Assembly (NCBI RefSeq): GCF_023150065.1 | Contig: NZ_JAKLLN010000013.1 | Span: 62,001-126,000, forward strand | Reading direction: 5' to 3' | Length of the DNA: 64,000 nt | Origin: Zoogloea sp. | Lineage (GTDB): Bacteria > Pseudomonadota > Gammaproteobacteria > Burkholderiales > Rhodocyclaceae | Part shown: positions 23,460 to 31,773 of the stretch, in pieces | Layout of the letters: every line of letters starts with the position of its first letter | Position numbering within the stretch: the first letter of the stretch is position 1 | Translations under genes and position numbers: made by a program | Notes under the pieces: generated by a model | The model's database searches: none | What the model was told of the DNA's origin: nothing | Seen by the model: the letters and a program-made list of their open reading frames with translations, nothing else

Positions 23460-23711
23460 ATGGACACAGACATGCTTGAAATCACTCGCAAGTCTTGCGA
23501 TCCGGATTTCGATGACGCGTGGCGTCTCTTTACGGCGATGCATGACAACCCGTCAAGCGCGACGGCCAGGGATCTCATCAAGTGGCTCGAGCAGTGCCCG
23601 CAGCATGTTCGGGCCTTTGATGACGTGTTGACGCTGTGGGCGCTGGCAGGAGGCGGCCTGGTCAGGCGCACCAATCCTGCCGTTTTGGAGGCACCGGTCG
23701 CGGTTCAATGA
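23460..23711 (+). CDS. Small DUF4880/FecR-N-terminal-like protein
   Basis: An 83-residue protein with the pattern DDAWRLFTAMHDNPSSATAR followed by WLEQCPQHVRAFDDVLTLW. It resembles the N-terminal cytoplasmic helical domain (DUF4880) of FecR anti-sigma factors, but without the membrane helix and periplasmic FecR domain. The start is uncertain: GTG 23418, ATG 23460 and ATG 23472 are in frame and none has ideal spacing. It stands alone between the nuclease operon and the convergent integrase. It could bind a sigma factor or serve a regulatory role; this is inference. Confidence 0.5.
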   Translation: MDTDMLEITRKSCDPDFDDAWRLFTAMHDNPSSATARDLIKWLEQCPQHVRAFDDVLTLWALAGGGLVRRTNPAVLEAPVAVQ

Positions 23712-23738
23712 AAGGCTACCCGTGCGCAGCCGTTGCCA

Positions 23739-24995
23739 TCAGGCGGCCCGGCGCAGGGGTACGACGGTCCAGGGAAGTCCCTGTTCGCAAGCCAGGAGGA
23801 AGGCCGCCCACAACTCGAGTGCAGCCTGACGCTCCGGGAGGTAGTCGTACTGGTCGTAAATCTCTTCCATGCCTTTCAGCACATGGTTCAGAGATCTTTC
23901 GGACACCTCGTTGGAGACGCCCATGGCCTTCATGTGTGACTTCACCGTACTCCGGGTGTCATGCGGGGTGAATCTCCGGATGTCCAGGCCACCTCTTTCA
24001 AACCTGCGGGTCAGCGCTGCCCAAAGTGTGCTGTTGCCGACGTGGGTGTCCCCACCGAGTCTGGCGCGTCTGTGACCACGACGAGCGGGAAGAACCCAAC
24101 GCGAGTCCCCGGCACACTTCTTCAGCTCCCGGAACCATGAAACGACTGTCGGGCACAGCGGTACTACGTAGCCGCGTCGCGTCTTCACCGTTTCTTCGGT
24201 GACGATCCAGGTGCCCTTGTCCAAATCCACGTTGGCCCACTGCGCCTTCACAAGCTCGATCGTCCGCACGCAGGTTGCGAGCAGGATTCTGAAGGCGAGG
24301 GCGTTTTCGATGCCGATGGAGTTGATGTCTGGCAGCAGCGTCCGCAACTCGTCTTGAGACAGCATCAACCTGCGGCGTACGGGAGGACGTTGGCCAATGA
24401 CCGAGATCAGATCAATTCCAACGGTTGGATTGACATGGATGAGCCGTTTCCCGAGGGCATGGGCGAACAGCCGGTTGCAGGTCGAACGAAGCCGCTTGCA
24501 CATCGTCCAAGTCCGCCCTGAATCGGCGATCATGCCGACGATGTCTGCGGATGTCACGCTCGTGACCAGCATGGCACCGAGCTTGGGAATGATCACCTGG
24601 TCGAGGTCTGCGTTGCGGGCTTCCTGAGTGCTTTCCGCAAGTGCCACAACAATCTTCTCGCGATAGTCCTCGGCGAGCTCTCGAACACTCCAGGTGGTTC
24701 GGACGCGAATCTTCTCCTGCTTTTTTGTGATCGCGGGGTCGCCACCCTTGTCGATCTCAACGCGCTTTTCGCGTGCAAGTTGGCGTGCGGCAGGGAGGCT
24801 GATGTCGGGGTAGTTGCCCAGCGTCAGTTCTCTGGAGCGCCCTCCGAACTGGTAGCGGAGAACCCAGGTGGCCGTACCGGCCGCAGACAGGGTGAAGGTA
24901 AGCCCGTCGCCGTCGGTTCTGGCGATGGGTTCGCGTGCACGCACCCAGTGCTGGAGCTGCACCGGCGTCAGTAGATTCTTGCCTCTTTTTGCCAC
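23739..24995 (-). CDS. Tyrosine-recombinase integrase (P4-type)
   Basis: A 418-residue phage P4/CP4-type integrase with an N-terminal DUF4102-like arm-binding domain (DGLTFTLSAAGTATWVLRYQ; RELTLGNYPDISLPAAR), a SAM-like core-binding domain, and the catalytic domain with Arg in ATCVRTIELVKAQW, His-x-x-Arg in TPHDTRSTVKSHM, His in LNHVLKGMEEIYDQY and a terminal Tyr. I chose GTG at 24995, which has GGAGG at eight-base spacing; a TTG at 25049 lacks one. It lies at the border with the chromosome and probably mediates integration and excision at an att site in 25,050-25,290. No tRNA gene is at this border. Confidence 0.9.
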   Translation of the reverse strand: MAKRGKNLLTPVQLQHWVRAREPIARTDGDGLTFTLSAAGTATWVLRYQFGGRSRELTLGNYPDISLPAARQLAREKRVEIDKGGDPAITKKQEKIRVRTTWSVRELAEDYREKIVVALAESTQEARNADLDQVIIPKLGAMLVTSVTSADIVGMIADSGRTWTMCKRLRSTCNRLFAHALGKRLIHVNPTVGIDLISVIGQRPPVRRRLMLSQDELRTLLPDINSIGIENALAFRILLATCVRTIELVKAQWANVDLDKGTWIVTEETVKTRRGYVVPLCPTVVSWFRELKKCAGDSRWVLPARRGHRRARLGGDTHVGNSTLWAALTRRFERGGLDIRRFTPHDTRSTVKSHMKAMGVSNEVSERSLNHVLKGMEEIYDQYDYLPERQAALELWAAFLLACEQGLPWTVVPLRRAA

Positions 24996-25090
24996 CTTGA
25001 TGTCCTCCGGGCGCTCTCGGGGGACGATAGGCCGAGGGCATGTCTTCAACAGCTCTTTTGCTTCGAGCAGAGGCGCAACATCAACTTCTT

Positions 25091-25136
25091 AGCTACGTCC
25101 CTGGCTACAAATTCTAGCTACGAAGCCAGCTACAAA
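25091..25136. repeat. Four AGCTAC-type repeats upstream of the integrase
   Basis: AGCTAC at 25091, GGCTAC at 25103, AGCTAC at 25116 and AGCTAC at 25128 are spaced 12, 13 and 12 bp. The larger unit, AGCTACG-N6-GCTACAAA, is tandemly repeated with a 25-bp period. Short direct repeats of this kind next to an integrase are typical of arm-type binding sites for integrase or excisionase, or of an operator for the integrase promoter. The following 100 bp are clearly AT-rich compared with the rest of the window, fitting an att region. Confidence 0.5.
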
Positions 25137-25290
25137 GCAAGCCCGACATGTCCTGAAACGGTGGGGTATGAGATGGCTAAAAACTGTTGTTTGACAATAG
25201 TTTATATAGGTTCCGATTGGGACGTCTTGACACGTTTTGATGTTGCATTAGGCATTGCAGGTGGCGATTTTCATGGGGTGATTCAGGTCC

Positions 25291-25776
25291 TCAGCGCTTG
25301 GCGGCCGGATAGCCGGCGTTGTCCAGCAGGCCTTGCCAGAGGGGCTCGGCCAGGCCGGATTCGGTCTGTTTGCCGACCACCAGGGTGGGGACGAAGGGCT
25401 CCTTGCCGAAGCGGGCCTTGAAGGCTTCGACCTGCTCGGCGCTGTCGATGGTGGTTTCGCTGAAGGGCACGCCGCGCTTCTGGAGCAGGGCGCGTCCGTC
25501 CTCGCAGGGTTTGCCGCAGTCCTTGCTGGTGTACAAGGTCACCGGGAAGCTGGCGACCGCCTTGCGGGTCAGGAAGGGCGTCTGGGCGTTGCCCCGGTTG
25601 GGTTGGACGTTGCGCTCCTCGAATTTCTTGATGGCCTGGGGGGGCGGCTGGTCGCTGTACTGCACGCGACCCTGCTCATCCACCCAGCGATAGGCGCTCT
25701 GGGCGGCGGCCGGCCCCGCGCCGGCGAGTGTCACCAGCAGCAGGGACAGCAGCGCGCGGGGGCCGGCGGGTTTCAT
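25291..25776 (-). CDS. DUF4124 and glutaredoxin-like secreted protein
   Basis: A 161-residue protein with a signal peptide (LLSLLLVTLAGAGPAAAQSA), a DUF4124 segment (YRWVDEQGRVQYSDQPPP) and a C-terminal glutaredoxin-like fold. The fold begins VTLYTSKDCGKPCEDGRALL, with a Cys-x3-Cys redox centre, and ends with VPTLVVGKQTESGL. It is probably periplasmic and acts on disulphides. The ATG at 25776 overlaps the stop of the oligopeptidase gene. This is the first chromosomal gene beyond the integrated element, and its 3' end faces the element. Confidence 0.8.
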   Translation of the reverse strand: MKPAGPRALLSLLLVTLAGAGPAAAQSAYRWVDEQGRVQYSDQPPPQAIKKFEERNVQPNRGNAQTPFLTRKAVASFPVTLYTSKDCGKPCEDGRALLQKRGVPFSETTIDSAEQVEAFKARFGKEPFVPTLVVGKQTESGLAEPLWQGLLDNAGYPAAKR

Positions 25777-27842
25777 GCCGGCACCATGCCGCTGTGGCGC
25801 AGCAGGGCATCCACCTGCGGTTCGCGGCCGCGGAAGGCCTTGAAGGATTCGAGGGCCGGGCGGCTGCCGCCGACGGCGAGGATCTCGTTCCAGAAACGCT
25901 GGCCGGTGGCGGCGTCGAGCACGCTGCCCTTGGGGCGGCCTTCTTCCTCGAAGGCGGCGAAGGCATCGGCCGACAGCACCTCGGCCCACTTGTAGCTGTA
26001 GTAGCCGGCTGCGTAACCCCCGGCAAAAATGTGGGTGAAGCTGTTGGGGAAGCGGTGCCAGGCTGGCGGCACCAGCACGGCGACCTCCTTGCGGACCTCG
26101 GCGAGGAGGTCCAGGTAGTTCCGGCTGGCGGGGTCGAAATCCATGTGCACCAGCAGGTCGAACAGGGAGAACTCGAGCTGGCGGACGGTGCCCAGGCCGC
26201 TCTGGAAGTTCTTGGCCGCCAGCATCTTGTCGAAGAGGGCCTTGGGCAGGGGCTCGCCGGTGTCGGCGTGGGCGGTCATCTCGCGCACCACGTCCCATTC
26301 CCAGCAGAAGTTCTCCATAAACTGGCTGGGCAGCTCGACGGCGTCCCACTCGACGCCGTGGATGCCGGAGACGGCCAGGTCTTCCACCTGGGTGAGCAGG
26401 TGGTGAAGGCCGTGGCCGGTCTCGTGGAAGAGGGTGATCACATCGTCGTGGCTGAAGGTGGCAGGTTTGCCGCCCACCGGGCCGGGGAAGTTGCACACCA
26501 GATAGGCCACCGGGGTCTCGATGCCGCTGGCCAGGCGCCGGCGGGTGATGGCGGAATCCATCCACGCGCCGCCCTTCTTGGTGTCGCGGGCGTAGAGGTC
26601 GAGGTAGAACTGGCCGACCAGCTGGCCGGCCCGCTCGATGCGGAAGAAGCGCACGTCCGGATGCCAGACGGGGCCGCTGTCGGGCTTGATGCTGACCTGG
26701 TACAGGCGTTCGACGACCTTGATGAGCCCGTCCAGCACCTTGTGTTCGGGCAGGTATTCCTTCACTTCCTGTTCCGAGAAGGCGTAGTTGGCGACGCGCA
26801 GCTTTTCAGAGGCATAGGCCACGTCCCAGGGCTCGAGGGGGGAGAGGCCGAGCTGCTCGCCGGCGAAGGCGCGGAGTTCGGCCAGGTCGCGTTCGGCGAA
26901 GGGCTTGGCCTTGACGGCCAGCTCACGCAGGAAGCCCAGCACCTGGTCCGGGGTGTCGGCCATCTTGGGCACCAGGGAGACTTCGGCATAGTTGCGGTAG
27001 CCGAGCATGCGGGCTTCTTCGGCACGCAGGGCGAGGATCTGCTGGATCAGCGGGCCGTTGTCCCACTCGGGCTTGCTGTAGCCGTTGTCGATTTCGGCGG
27101 CGCGGGTGGCGTAGGCCCGGTAGAGGGTTTCGCGCAGGCTGCGGCTGTCGGCGTACTGCATGACCGGCAGGTAGGAGGGCATCTTCAAGCCGAACTTCCA
27201 GCCTTCCTGGCCGGCCTTCTCGGCGGCTTCACGGGCGGCGGCGATGACGTCTTCGGGCAGGCCGGCCAGATCGGCCTCGTGGGTGACCAGATGGCTGAAG
27301 GCGTTGGTGGCGTCGAGCACGTTCTCGGAGAATTTGGCACCCAGGCCGGCCATCTCTTCCTGGATGGCCTGGAAGCGGGGCTTCTGCTCGTCGGGGAGTT
27401 CGGCGCCGGAAAGGCGGAAGCCGCGCAGCTCGTTGTCGATGATGCGACGGCGGGCCGGGCTGAGGGTGGCGTACTCGGGGCCGTTGGCAATGGCTTTATA
27501 TTTTTCGAAAAGCTTAAGGTTTTGCCCCAATTCGGCGTAAAAACGGGTGACCTCCGGCAACATCGCGTTGTAGGCCTCCCGCCATTCGGGGGTGTCCATG
27601 ACGCTGTGCATGTGGGCCGCAATGCCCCAGGCCCGGCCGAGGCGCTCGCCTTCGTTCTCGATGGGTTCGATAAAGCTGGCCCAGGTGGGGGTGGCGGGGT
27701 CGTCCTGCAGGCGTTCGACGGTGCTGCGCAGGGCATCGAGCAGGCTGCGCACGGCGGGCTCCACGTGGGCGGGCTGGATGGCGTCGAAGCGCGGCAGGCC
27801 GGACAGTTCGAGCAGGGGCGAGGTGGCGGGGGTGGCGGTCAT
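25773..27842 (-). CDS. prlC: Oligopeptidase A (M3 metallopeptidase)
   Basis: A 689-residue zinc peptidase of the thimet-oligopeptidase family. The active site is HETGHGLHHLL (His-Glu-x-x-His) with a distal Glu in the GIHGVEWDAVELPSQF block. Length equals the usual PrlC/OpdA length of about 680. These cytosolic enzymes degrade short peptides, including cleaved signal peptides. The start at 27842 (MTATPATSPLLELSGL) was chosen over an in-frame upstream extension because the family begins near here; the ribosome site is weak. The redox-protein gene follows with a four-base overlap. Confidence 0.93.
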   Translation of the reverse strand: MTATPATSPLLELSGLPRFDAIQPAHVEPAVRSLLDALRSTVERLQDDPATPTWASFIEPIENEGERLGRAWGIAAHMHSVMDTPEWREAYNAMLPEVTRFYAELGQNLKLFEKYKAIANGPEYATLSPARRRIIDNELRGFRLSGAELPDEQKPRFQAIQEEMAGLGAKFSENVLDATNAFSHLVTHEADLAGLPEDVIAAAREAAEKAGQEGWKFGLKMPSYLPVMQYADSRSLRETLYRAYATRAAEIDNGYSKPEWDNGPLIQQILALRAEEARMLGYRNYAEVSLVPKMADTPDQVLGFLRELAVKAKPFAERDLAELRAFAGEQLGLSPLEPWDVAYASEKLRVANYAFSEQEVKEYLPEHKVLDGLIKVVERLYQVSIKPDSGPVWHPDVRFFRIERAGQLVGQFYLDLYARDTKKGGAWMDSAITRRRLASGIETPVAYLVCNFPGPVGGKPATFSHDDVITLFHETGHGLHHLLTQVEDLAVSGIHGVEWDAVELPSQFMENFCWEWDVVREMTAHADTGEPLPKALFDKMLAAKNFQSGLGTVRQLEFSLFDLLVHMDFDPASRNYLDLLAEVRKEVAVLVPPAWHRFPNSFTHIFAGGYAAGYYSYKWAEVLSADAFAAFEEEGRPKGSVLDAATGQRFWNEILAVGGSRPALESFKAFRGREPQVDALLRHSGMVPA

Positions 27843-27946
27843 TTTTATGAAAGCAGTCAGTTGAGTGGTTTCATTTTGCCGAATTCCGCGCGGAGTGTCG
27901 CCTGTGTTGGCGGCCGGAGGCGGAACGGCAGGCATGCACAAAGGGG

Positions 27947-28819
27947 ATGGGCGTGAGCGACAAGGCGTTGAATCTGGCAGAGCAGGCTTTCCTGCATACC
28001 ATCAACCAGGAGCTGGAGCGCGGCGAGCTGCGTTTCCCGACCTCCATGGAAGTGACCATGCGGGTGCTGGAGGCCCTCGACAACCCGGACCTGGACCTGG
28101 GCCGGATGTCGACCATGGTGTCTGCCGAACCCCTGCTGGCGGCCCGTACCGTGGCGCTGGCCAACTCGGCCTGGTACAACCCGAGCGGGCGTGTGGTGAC
28201 CGATGTGCCGAAGGCGCTGGTGCGCATCGGCTTCGGCAAGTTGCGCGCCCTGGCCATGGCGGTGGCGGCGGAGCAGCTGATGCACCGGGAGGTGCTCGGC
28301 CCCTACCAGCCGCTGATCCGCAAGCTGTGGGCCCATTGCGTGGATGTGGCGGCGACGGCCAGCGTGCTGGCCCGGCTGTGTACGGCCCAGGACCGGGATG
28401 CGGCCTTCTTTGCCGGCATGGTGCATGACATCGGCCAGTTCTTCCTGCTGGCCCGGGTCTGGGAGTATCCCGAACTGCTGAATGATGACAGCCCGCTCTC
28501 GGATCTGGTGCGGGTCTGGCATGCCCCGGTGGGGCGGGCGGTGCTGGCGGCCATGAGCATGCCGCGGGAGCTGGTTGATGCGGTGGACAACCCGGAGATC
28601 TATGGGGGCGAGTGGCCTCCGACCACTATCCCGGACCTGATTTTCATTGCCAACCTGGTGGCGGAGTCGCGCAATCCGTTCTCGCCCGAGGATGAGGATT
28701 TCCGCCGGGGCCTGGCCCGGGCGGCGACCCTGGGGCTGGATGAGGCCCGCCTGGAGAAGGCGCTGGCCGAGTCCGCCGAGGAGCGGCAGGCGTTGATGGC
28801 CCTGTTCCACGTCGGCTGA
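27947..28819 (+). CDS. HDOD-domain protein
   Basis: A 290-residue protein consisting of one HDOD domain (about residues 25-220), with the degenerate HD-phosphohydrolase-like core FFAGMVHDIGQFFLLARV and the ALVRIGFGKLRALAMAV helices. HDOD proteins are signalling scaffolds in proteobacteria; a catalytic role has not been shown for most of them. No attached GGDEF, EAL or response-regulator domain is present. The GTG two codons downstream of the ATG could also serve as start. It is transcribed divergently from prlC and ends at a strong bidirectional terminator. Confidence 0.85.
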   Translation: MGVSDKALNLAEQAFLHTINQELERGELRFPTSMEVTMRVLEALDNPDLDLGRMSTMVSAEPLLAARTVALANSAWYNPSGRVVTDVPKALVRIGFGKLRALAMAVAAEQLMHREVLGPYQPLIRKLWAHCVDVAATASVLARLCTAQDRDAAFFAGMVHDIGQFFLLARVWEYPELLNDDSPLSDLVRVWHAPVGRAVLAAMSMPRELVDAVDNPEIYGGEWPPTTIPDLIFIANLVAESRNPFSPEDEDFRRGLARAATLGLDEARLEKALAESAEERQALMALFHVG

Positions 28820-28851
28820 ATCCGGCCTCGCACTTACCCGAGGCAGAACCA

Positions 28852-28889
28852 AAAAGCACACAACCCGCCGAGGCGGGTTGTGTGCTTTT
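28852..28889. terminator. Bidirectional intrinsic terminator
   Basis: An 18-bp perfect stem: AAAAGCACACAACCCGCC (28852-28869), a two-base loop, and the complementary GGCGGGTTGTGTGCTTTT (28872-28889). Runs of T on either strand fit termination of the HDOD gene from the left and purC from the right. Confidence 0.85.
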
Positions 28890-28911
28890 GGGCTGCCCGG
28901 CGAGGGTGCGC

Positions 28912-29844
28912 TCAGAGGCGCTGGCCGGTGAGGTGCTCGTAGGCTTCGACGTACTTGGCAGCGGTGCGGGCGATGACTTCGTCCGGCAGCTTGGGGCCGG
29001 GGGCGACCTTGCCCCAGTCCAGGGTTTCCAGGTAGTCGCGCACGTACTGCTTGTCGTAGCTCGGCGGGCTGATGCCTTCGGCGTAGCTGTCGGCGGGCCA
29101 GAAGCGCGAGGAGTCGGGCGTAAGGGCTTCGTCGATCAGGTGCAGGGTGCCGGCGGCGTCGATACCGAACTCGAACTTGGTGTCGGCGATGATGATGCCG
29201 CGGGTGGCCGCGTAGTCGGCGGCTTCGGAGTACAGGCGGATGGCGGCGTCGCGGGCTTCGGCGACCAGTTGGGCGCCGGTCTTGCCGGTGCCCTTCAGGG
29301 CGTCGGCGAGGACGGCATCGGTGCGGGCCTGGGCTTGCTCGAAGCTGATGTTCTCGTCGTGATCGCCGACCTCGGCCTTGCTGGCCGGGGTGAAGATCGG
29401 GAAGGGCAGCTTCTGGGCCTGGCGCAGGCCGGCGGGCAGGTCGATGCCGCAGATGGCGCCGGTGTCCTGGTAGTCCTTCCAGCCGGAACCGATCACGTAG
29501 CCACGCACCACGGCCTCGATGGGCAGCGGGGTGAGGCGCTTGACCACCAGGGCGCGGCCGCGCACCTGGTCACGCTCGTCGGCAGCCACCACGCTCTCGG
29601 GGTCGATGCCGGTGAGCTGATTGGGGACGATGTGGCCGAGCCGGGCAAACCAGAAGTTGGCCATGGCGGTGAGCACCTGGCCCTTGCGGGGGATCGGATC
29701 CGGGAGGATGACGTCGAAGGCCGACAGGCGGTCGGAGGTGACGATGAGCAGTTTGTCGGCGTCGATGGCGTAGATGTCGCGCACCTTGCCACGGCCCAGC
29801 AGGGTCAGGCTGCGGATGGAGGATTCGAAGAGCGGAGTGGTCAC
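28912..29844 (-). CDS. purC: SAICAR synthase PurC
   Basis: A 310-residue phosphoribosylaminoimidazole-succinocarboxamide synthase, which joins aspartate to CAIR with ATP in purine biosynthesis. Diagnostic segments are [47 protein letters not shown], and [17 protein letters not shown] with [11 protein letters not shown] prefer GTG at 29844 (VTTPLFESS), where the family normally begins. A TTG at 29865 would lie only seven bases after the -10 hexamer of the promoter seen just upstream. It is a single-gene unit ending at the bidirectional terminator. Confidence 0.93.
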   Translation of the reverse strand: MTTPLFESSIRSLTLLGRGKVRDIYAIDADKLLIVTSDRLSAFDVILPDPIPRKGQVLTAMANFWFARLGHIVPNQLTGIDPESVVAADERDQVRGRALVVKRLTPLPIEAVVRGYVIGSGWKDYQDTGAICGIDLPAGLRQAQKLPFPIFTPASKAEVGDHDENISFEQAQARTDAVLADALKGTGKTGAQLVAEARDAAIRLYSEAADYAATRGIIIADTKFEFGIDAAGTLHLIDEALTPDSSRFWPADSYAEGISPPSYDKQYVRDYLETLDWGKVAPGPKLPDEVIARTAAKYVEAYEHLTGQRL

Positions 29845-29871
29845 GGTCTGGTGTCCGTCGGTCAAAACGCG

Positions 29872-29900
29872 ATTATAGCGGGGTGGCGGGGGTCGGTCAG
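29872..29900 (-). promoter_or_regulatory. Sigma70 promoter for purC
   Basis: On the minus strand CTGACC (complement of 29895-29900) is followed by a 17-bp spacer and a perfect TATAAT (complement of 29872-29877). Transcription would begin about 20 bases before the GTG start of purC. The promoter overlaps the last codons of the preceding DUF3422 gene. No purine-repressor box was recognised. Confidence 0.7.
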
Positions 29901-31198
29901 TGTCCGGCGTCGGCGGCGGCCAGATGCTTGCGCATGCGGTGCAGGCCGAAGGCCACGAAACCGGCGATCAGGGGAATGGCGGCGGCGGTGATGCCCTCCG
30001 GCGTGAGGGGCTCGATCTGGTGCTTCACGCCCTTGGCCATGTACTGCACCAGCTGGGAGGCGTAGTAGGTGATGGCCACCACCGACAGGCCCTCGACGGT
30101 CTGCTGCAGGTGTAGCTGGAGCTTGGCGCGGCGGTTCATCTGGCCCAGCAGTTCCTGGTTCTGGCGCTCCAGCTCCACCTCGACCCGGGTGCGCAGCAGC
30201 TGGCTGTTGCGGGCCACGCGGCTGGACAGGTCTTCCTGGCGGCGGGCCATGGTGACGCAGGTGTTCATGGCGGGCAGCAGGCGCCGTTCCATGAATTCGT
30301 GGAAGGTGGGCAGGCCGATGATGCGGCGCTCGCGCAGCTCGGCGATGCGCTGCATCACCAGGCTGTGATAGGCCCGGGCGGCGCCGAAGCGGAAGGTGGT
30401 GCGGGCCACCGAGTGCTCGACTTCGGCGGCCATGGTGGTGAGGTCGGCCAGCACGCTGCGCTCGTCGTCGGTGCTGCGGGCGCTGCCGGTACGGTCCATC
30501 AGGTCGGCGAGGCGCTGCTCGGCGGCGCCCAGCAGGCGTCCGACCTCCTTGGCAACCGGAAAGGCCAGCAGGGCCATCAGGCGGTAGGTCTCGATCTCCA
30601 CCAGGCGTTGCACGGTGCGGCCGGCCTGGCGGCGGGTCAGGGATACGTCGATGACCAGGAAGCGCGAGAAGCCGTTTTCGAAGAGAAAGTCGGTGAACAC
30701 CCAGGCAGCGCCATCGGCCACGGTGGCGCCGACCATCTGCCGGCCGGTGGGGGAGAGCTGGGCCATGACGCTCTCGGGCGTCACCTCGGCGGCGGAGCGG
30801 AGCTCGACGTGGGTGGCGACGATGAGCTTGCCCGGCAGGCTCTTGAGCCAGGCCTCGGGTACCACGGAGAGGGCCGAGGCGCTGCCATCCAGGCCCTCGC
30901 CCCGGGCGATGGAGCGGAAGAAGGTGTAGCTGGAGAACTCGTTGTGGAGTTCCCACTTGAGCTGGAAACTGCCGAAGTCGATCAGGTGATGGGTGCCGGC
31001 GTCGTCGATGGGCTGGCCGAGGAGCTTGCCCAGGGCGATGAGGTGCTGCTGGGCGGCGCCGGGGGCTTCGTCCTGGTGGTGCAGGGCGAGGTAGCTGATG
31101 AGCTGCGGGCTCTCGAGGGGCACCGGCGGACGGGCGTGAAACTCGTCGTTGAGGGCCTGACGCTGGTCGTGTTCGGTGAAGTGGGGTGGCAGGGTCAT
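29897..31198 (-). CDS. DUF3422-family membrane protein
   Basis: A 433-residue protein of the DUF3422 family, common in proteobacteria and of unknown function. A large cytosolic N-terminal region (starting [20 protein letters not shown], a typical family opening) contains long helical stretches. The C-terminus holds coiled-coil segments ([20 protein letters not shown]) and two membrane helices around residues 370-420 ([36 protein letters not shown]). The organisation resembles CorA-like channels with a C-terminal membrane hairpin, but no GMN motif is present. Confidence 0.8.
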   Translation of the reverse strand: MTLPPHFTEHDQRQALNDEFHARPPVPLESPQLISYLALHHQDEAPGAAQQHLIALGKLLGQPIDDAGTHHLIDFGSFQLKWELHNEFSSYTFFRSIARGEGLDGSASALSVVPEAWLKSLPGKLIVATHVELRSAAEVTPESVMAQLSPTGRQMVGATVADGAAWVFTDFLFENGFSRFLVIDVSLTRRQAGRTVQRLVEIETYRLMALLAFPVAKEVGRLLGAAEQRLADLMDRTGSARSTDDERSVLADLTTMAAEVEHSVARTTFRFGAARAYHSLVMQRIAELRERRIIGLPTFHEFMERRLLPAMNTCVTMARRQEDLSSRVARNSQLLRTRVEVELERQNQELLGQMNRRAKLQLHLQQTVEGLSVVAITYYASQLVQYMAKGVKHQIEPLTPEGITAAAIPLIAGFVAFGLHRMRKHLAAADAGH

Positions 31199-31318
31199 GG
31201 GATCTGACAGGCCGGGGGTGATCGGGGAATCATCTTGCCGTTACGGAAGCCAGGCTGGCAAGCCTGCCGGCAGGATGGTCGTGCTACGGGTCACGGGGCG
31301 TTGTTGCGCTGCAACAAA

Positions 31319-31699
31319 TCACCGGTTGGCGAGCAGCGTCACGGCCAGCGCAGCCACGGCGAGGACGCCGACGAGGGCCAGGGCGATACCCAGTTGCCGG
31401 ACCCGCTGCTGCAAGCGGTGGGTGGTGTCCACCAGTTCGGCGTTCTGGGTGGCCAGCGCGGCAAGGAGCCCGGCGGCTTCCTGCTGTTGCAGGCTCAGCT
31501 CGTCGAGCTGACGCGCCAGGGCGGCCAGGCGGGCATCGTCGGGGCCTGCCGCGTTCGAGGGGGGGACGGTGTCGGCCGGCGCGCCCTGGGGGGCGGCCTT
31601 CTGCCACAGTTTGCGGGCGCTCTGGGCGAGGTCGGGCGCCCTGGCGATGACTTCGGACCAGGGAATGGCCTTGACGAGGGTGGACCAGGGGAGCGCCAT
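31319..31699 (-). CDS. Small membrane-anchored hypothetical protein, 126 aa
   Basis: A Pro/Ala-rich N-terminal part is followed by a coiled-coil segment (ARLAALARQLDELSLQQQEA, then ELVDTTHRLQQRVRQL) and one C-terminal membrane helix (LGIALALVGVLAVAALAVTL). A tail-anchored inner-membrane protein is likely. The start has GGAA at seven bases. It follows the aldolase gene after a terminator-like hairpin, so it probably depends on partial readthrough or its own promoter. No family recognised. Confidence 0.65.
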   Translation of the reverse strand: MALPWSTLVKAIPWSEVIARAPDLAQSARKLWQKAAPQGAPADTVPPSNAAGPDDARLAALARQLDELSLQQQEAAGLLAALATQNAELVDTTHRLQQRVRQLGIALALVGVLAVAALAVTLLANR

Positions 31700-31716
31700 G
31701 GGTGAGTTCCGGAATG

Positions 31717-31741
31717 AAAAGGGGCCGGCATGGCCGGCCCC
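31717..31741 (-). terminator. Terminator after the aldolase gene
   Basis: GGGGCCGGC (31721-31729) and GCCGGCCCC (31733-31741) form a 9-bp GC stem with a 3-nt loop. On the minus strand it is followed by TTTT (complement of 31717-31720). This fits intrinsic termination of the aldolase transcript. Confidence 0.7.
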
Positions 31742-31773
31742 GATTCTGACACGCCGGCGAGCCGGCGGCAGGT

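Larger units (their letters stand above)
1..25140. mobile_element. Part of an integrative element carrying a PRTRC cassette
   Basis: The stretch from the left edge to just past the integrase holds genes typical of integrative and conjugative elements or plasmids: two tyrosine recombinases, a ParB-like protein, an actin-like segregation ATPase, the PRTRC cassette, an H-NS-like protein and many short overlapping hypothetical genes. From about 25.29 kb the gene content is purely housekeeping. The integrase lies at the right border with its upstream side facing the chromosome, the usual arrangement beside an att site. No conjugation (tra/VirB4/relaxase) gene is visible, so whether it is conjugative cannot be told. 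The left end is outside the window and no att core duplication could be identified. The right boundary is approximate. Confidence 0.75.

Noticed and set aside
25191-25220. TTGACA near the integrase as a promoter
   Set aside because: No acceptable -10 hexamer lies 16-18 bp downstream, and no gene starts to the right on that strand.
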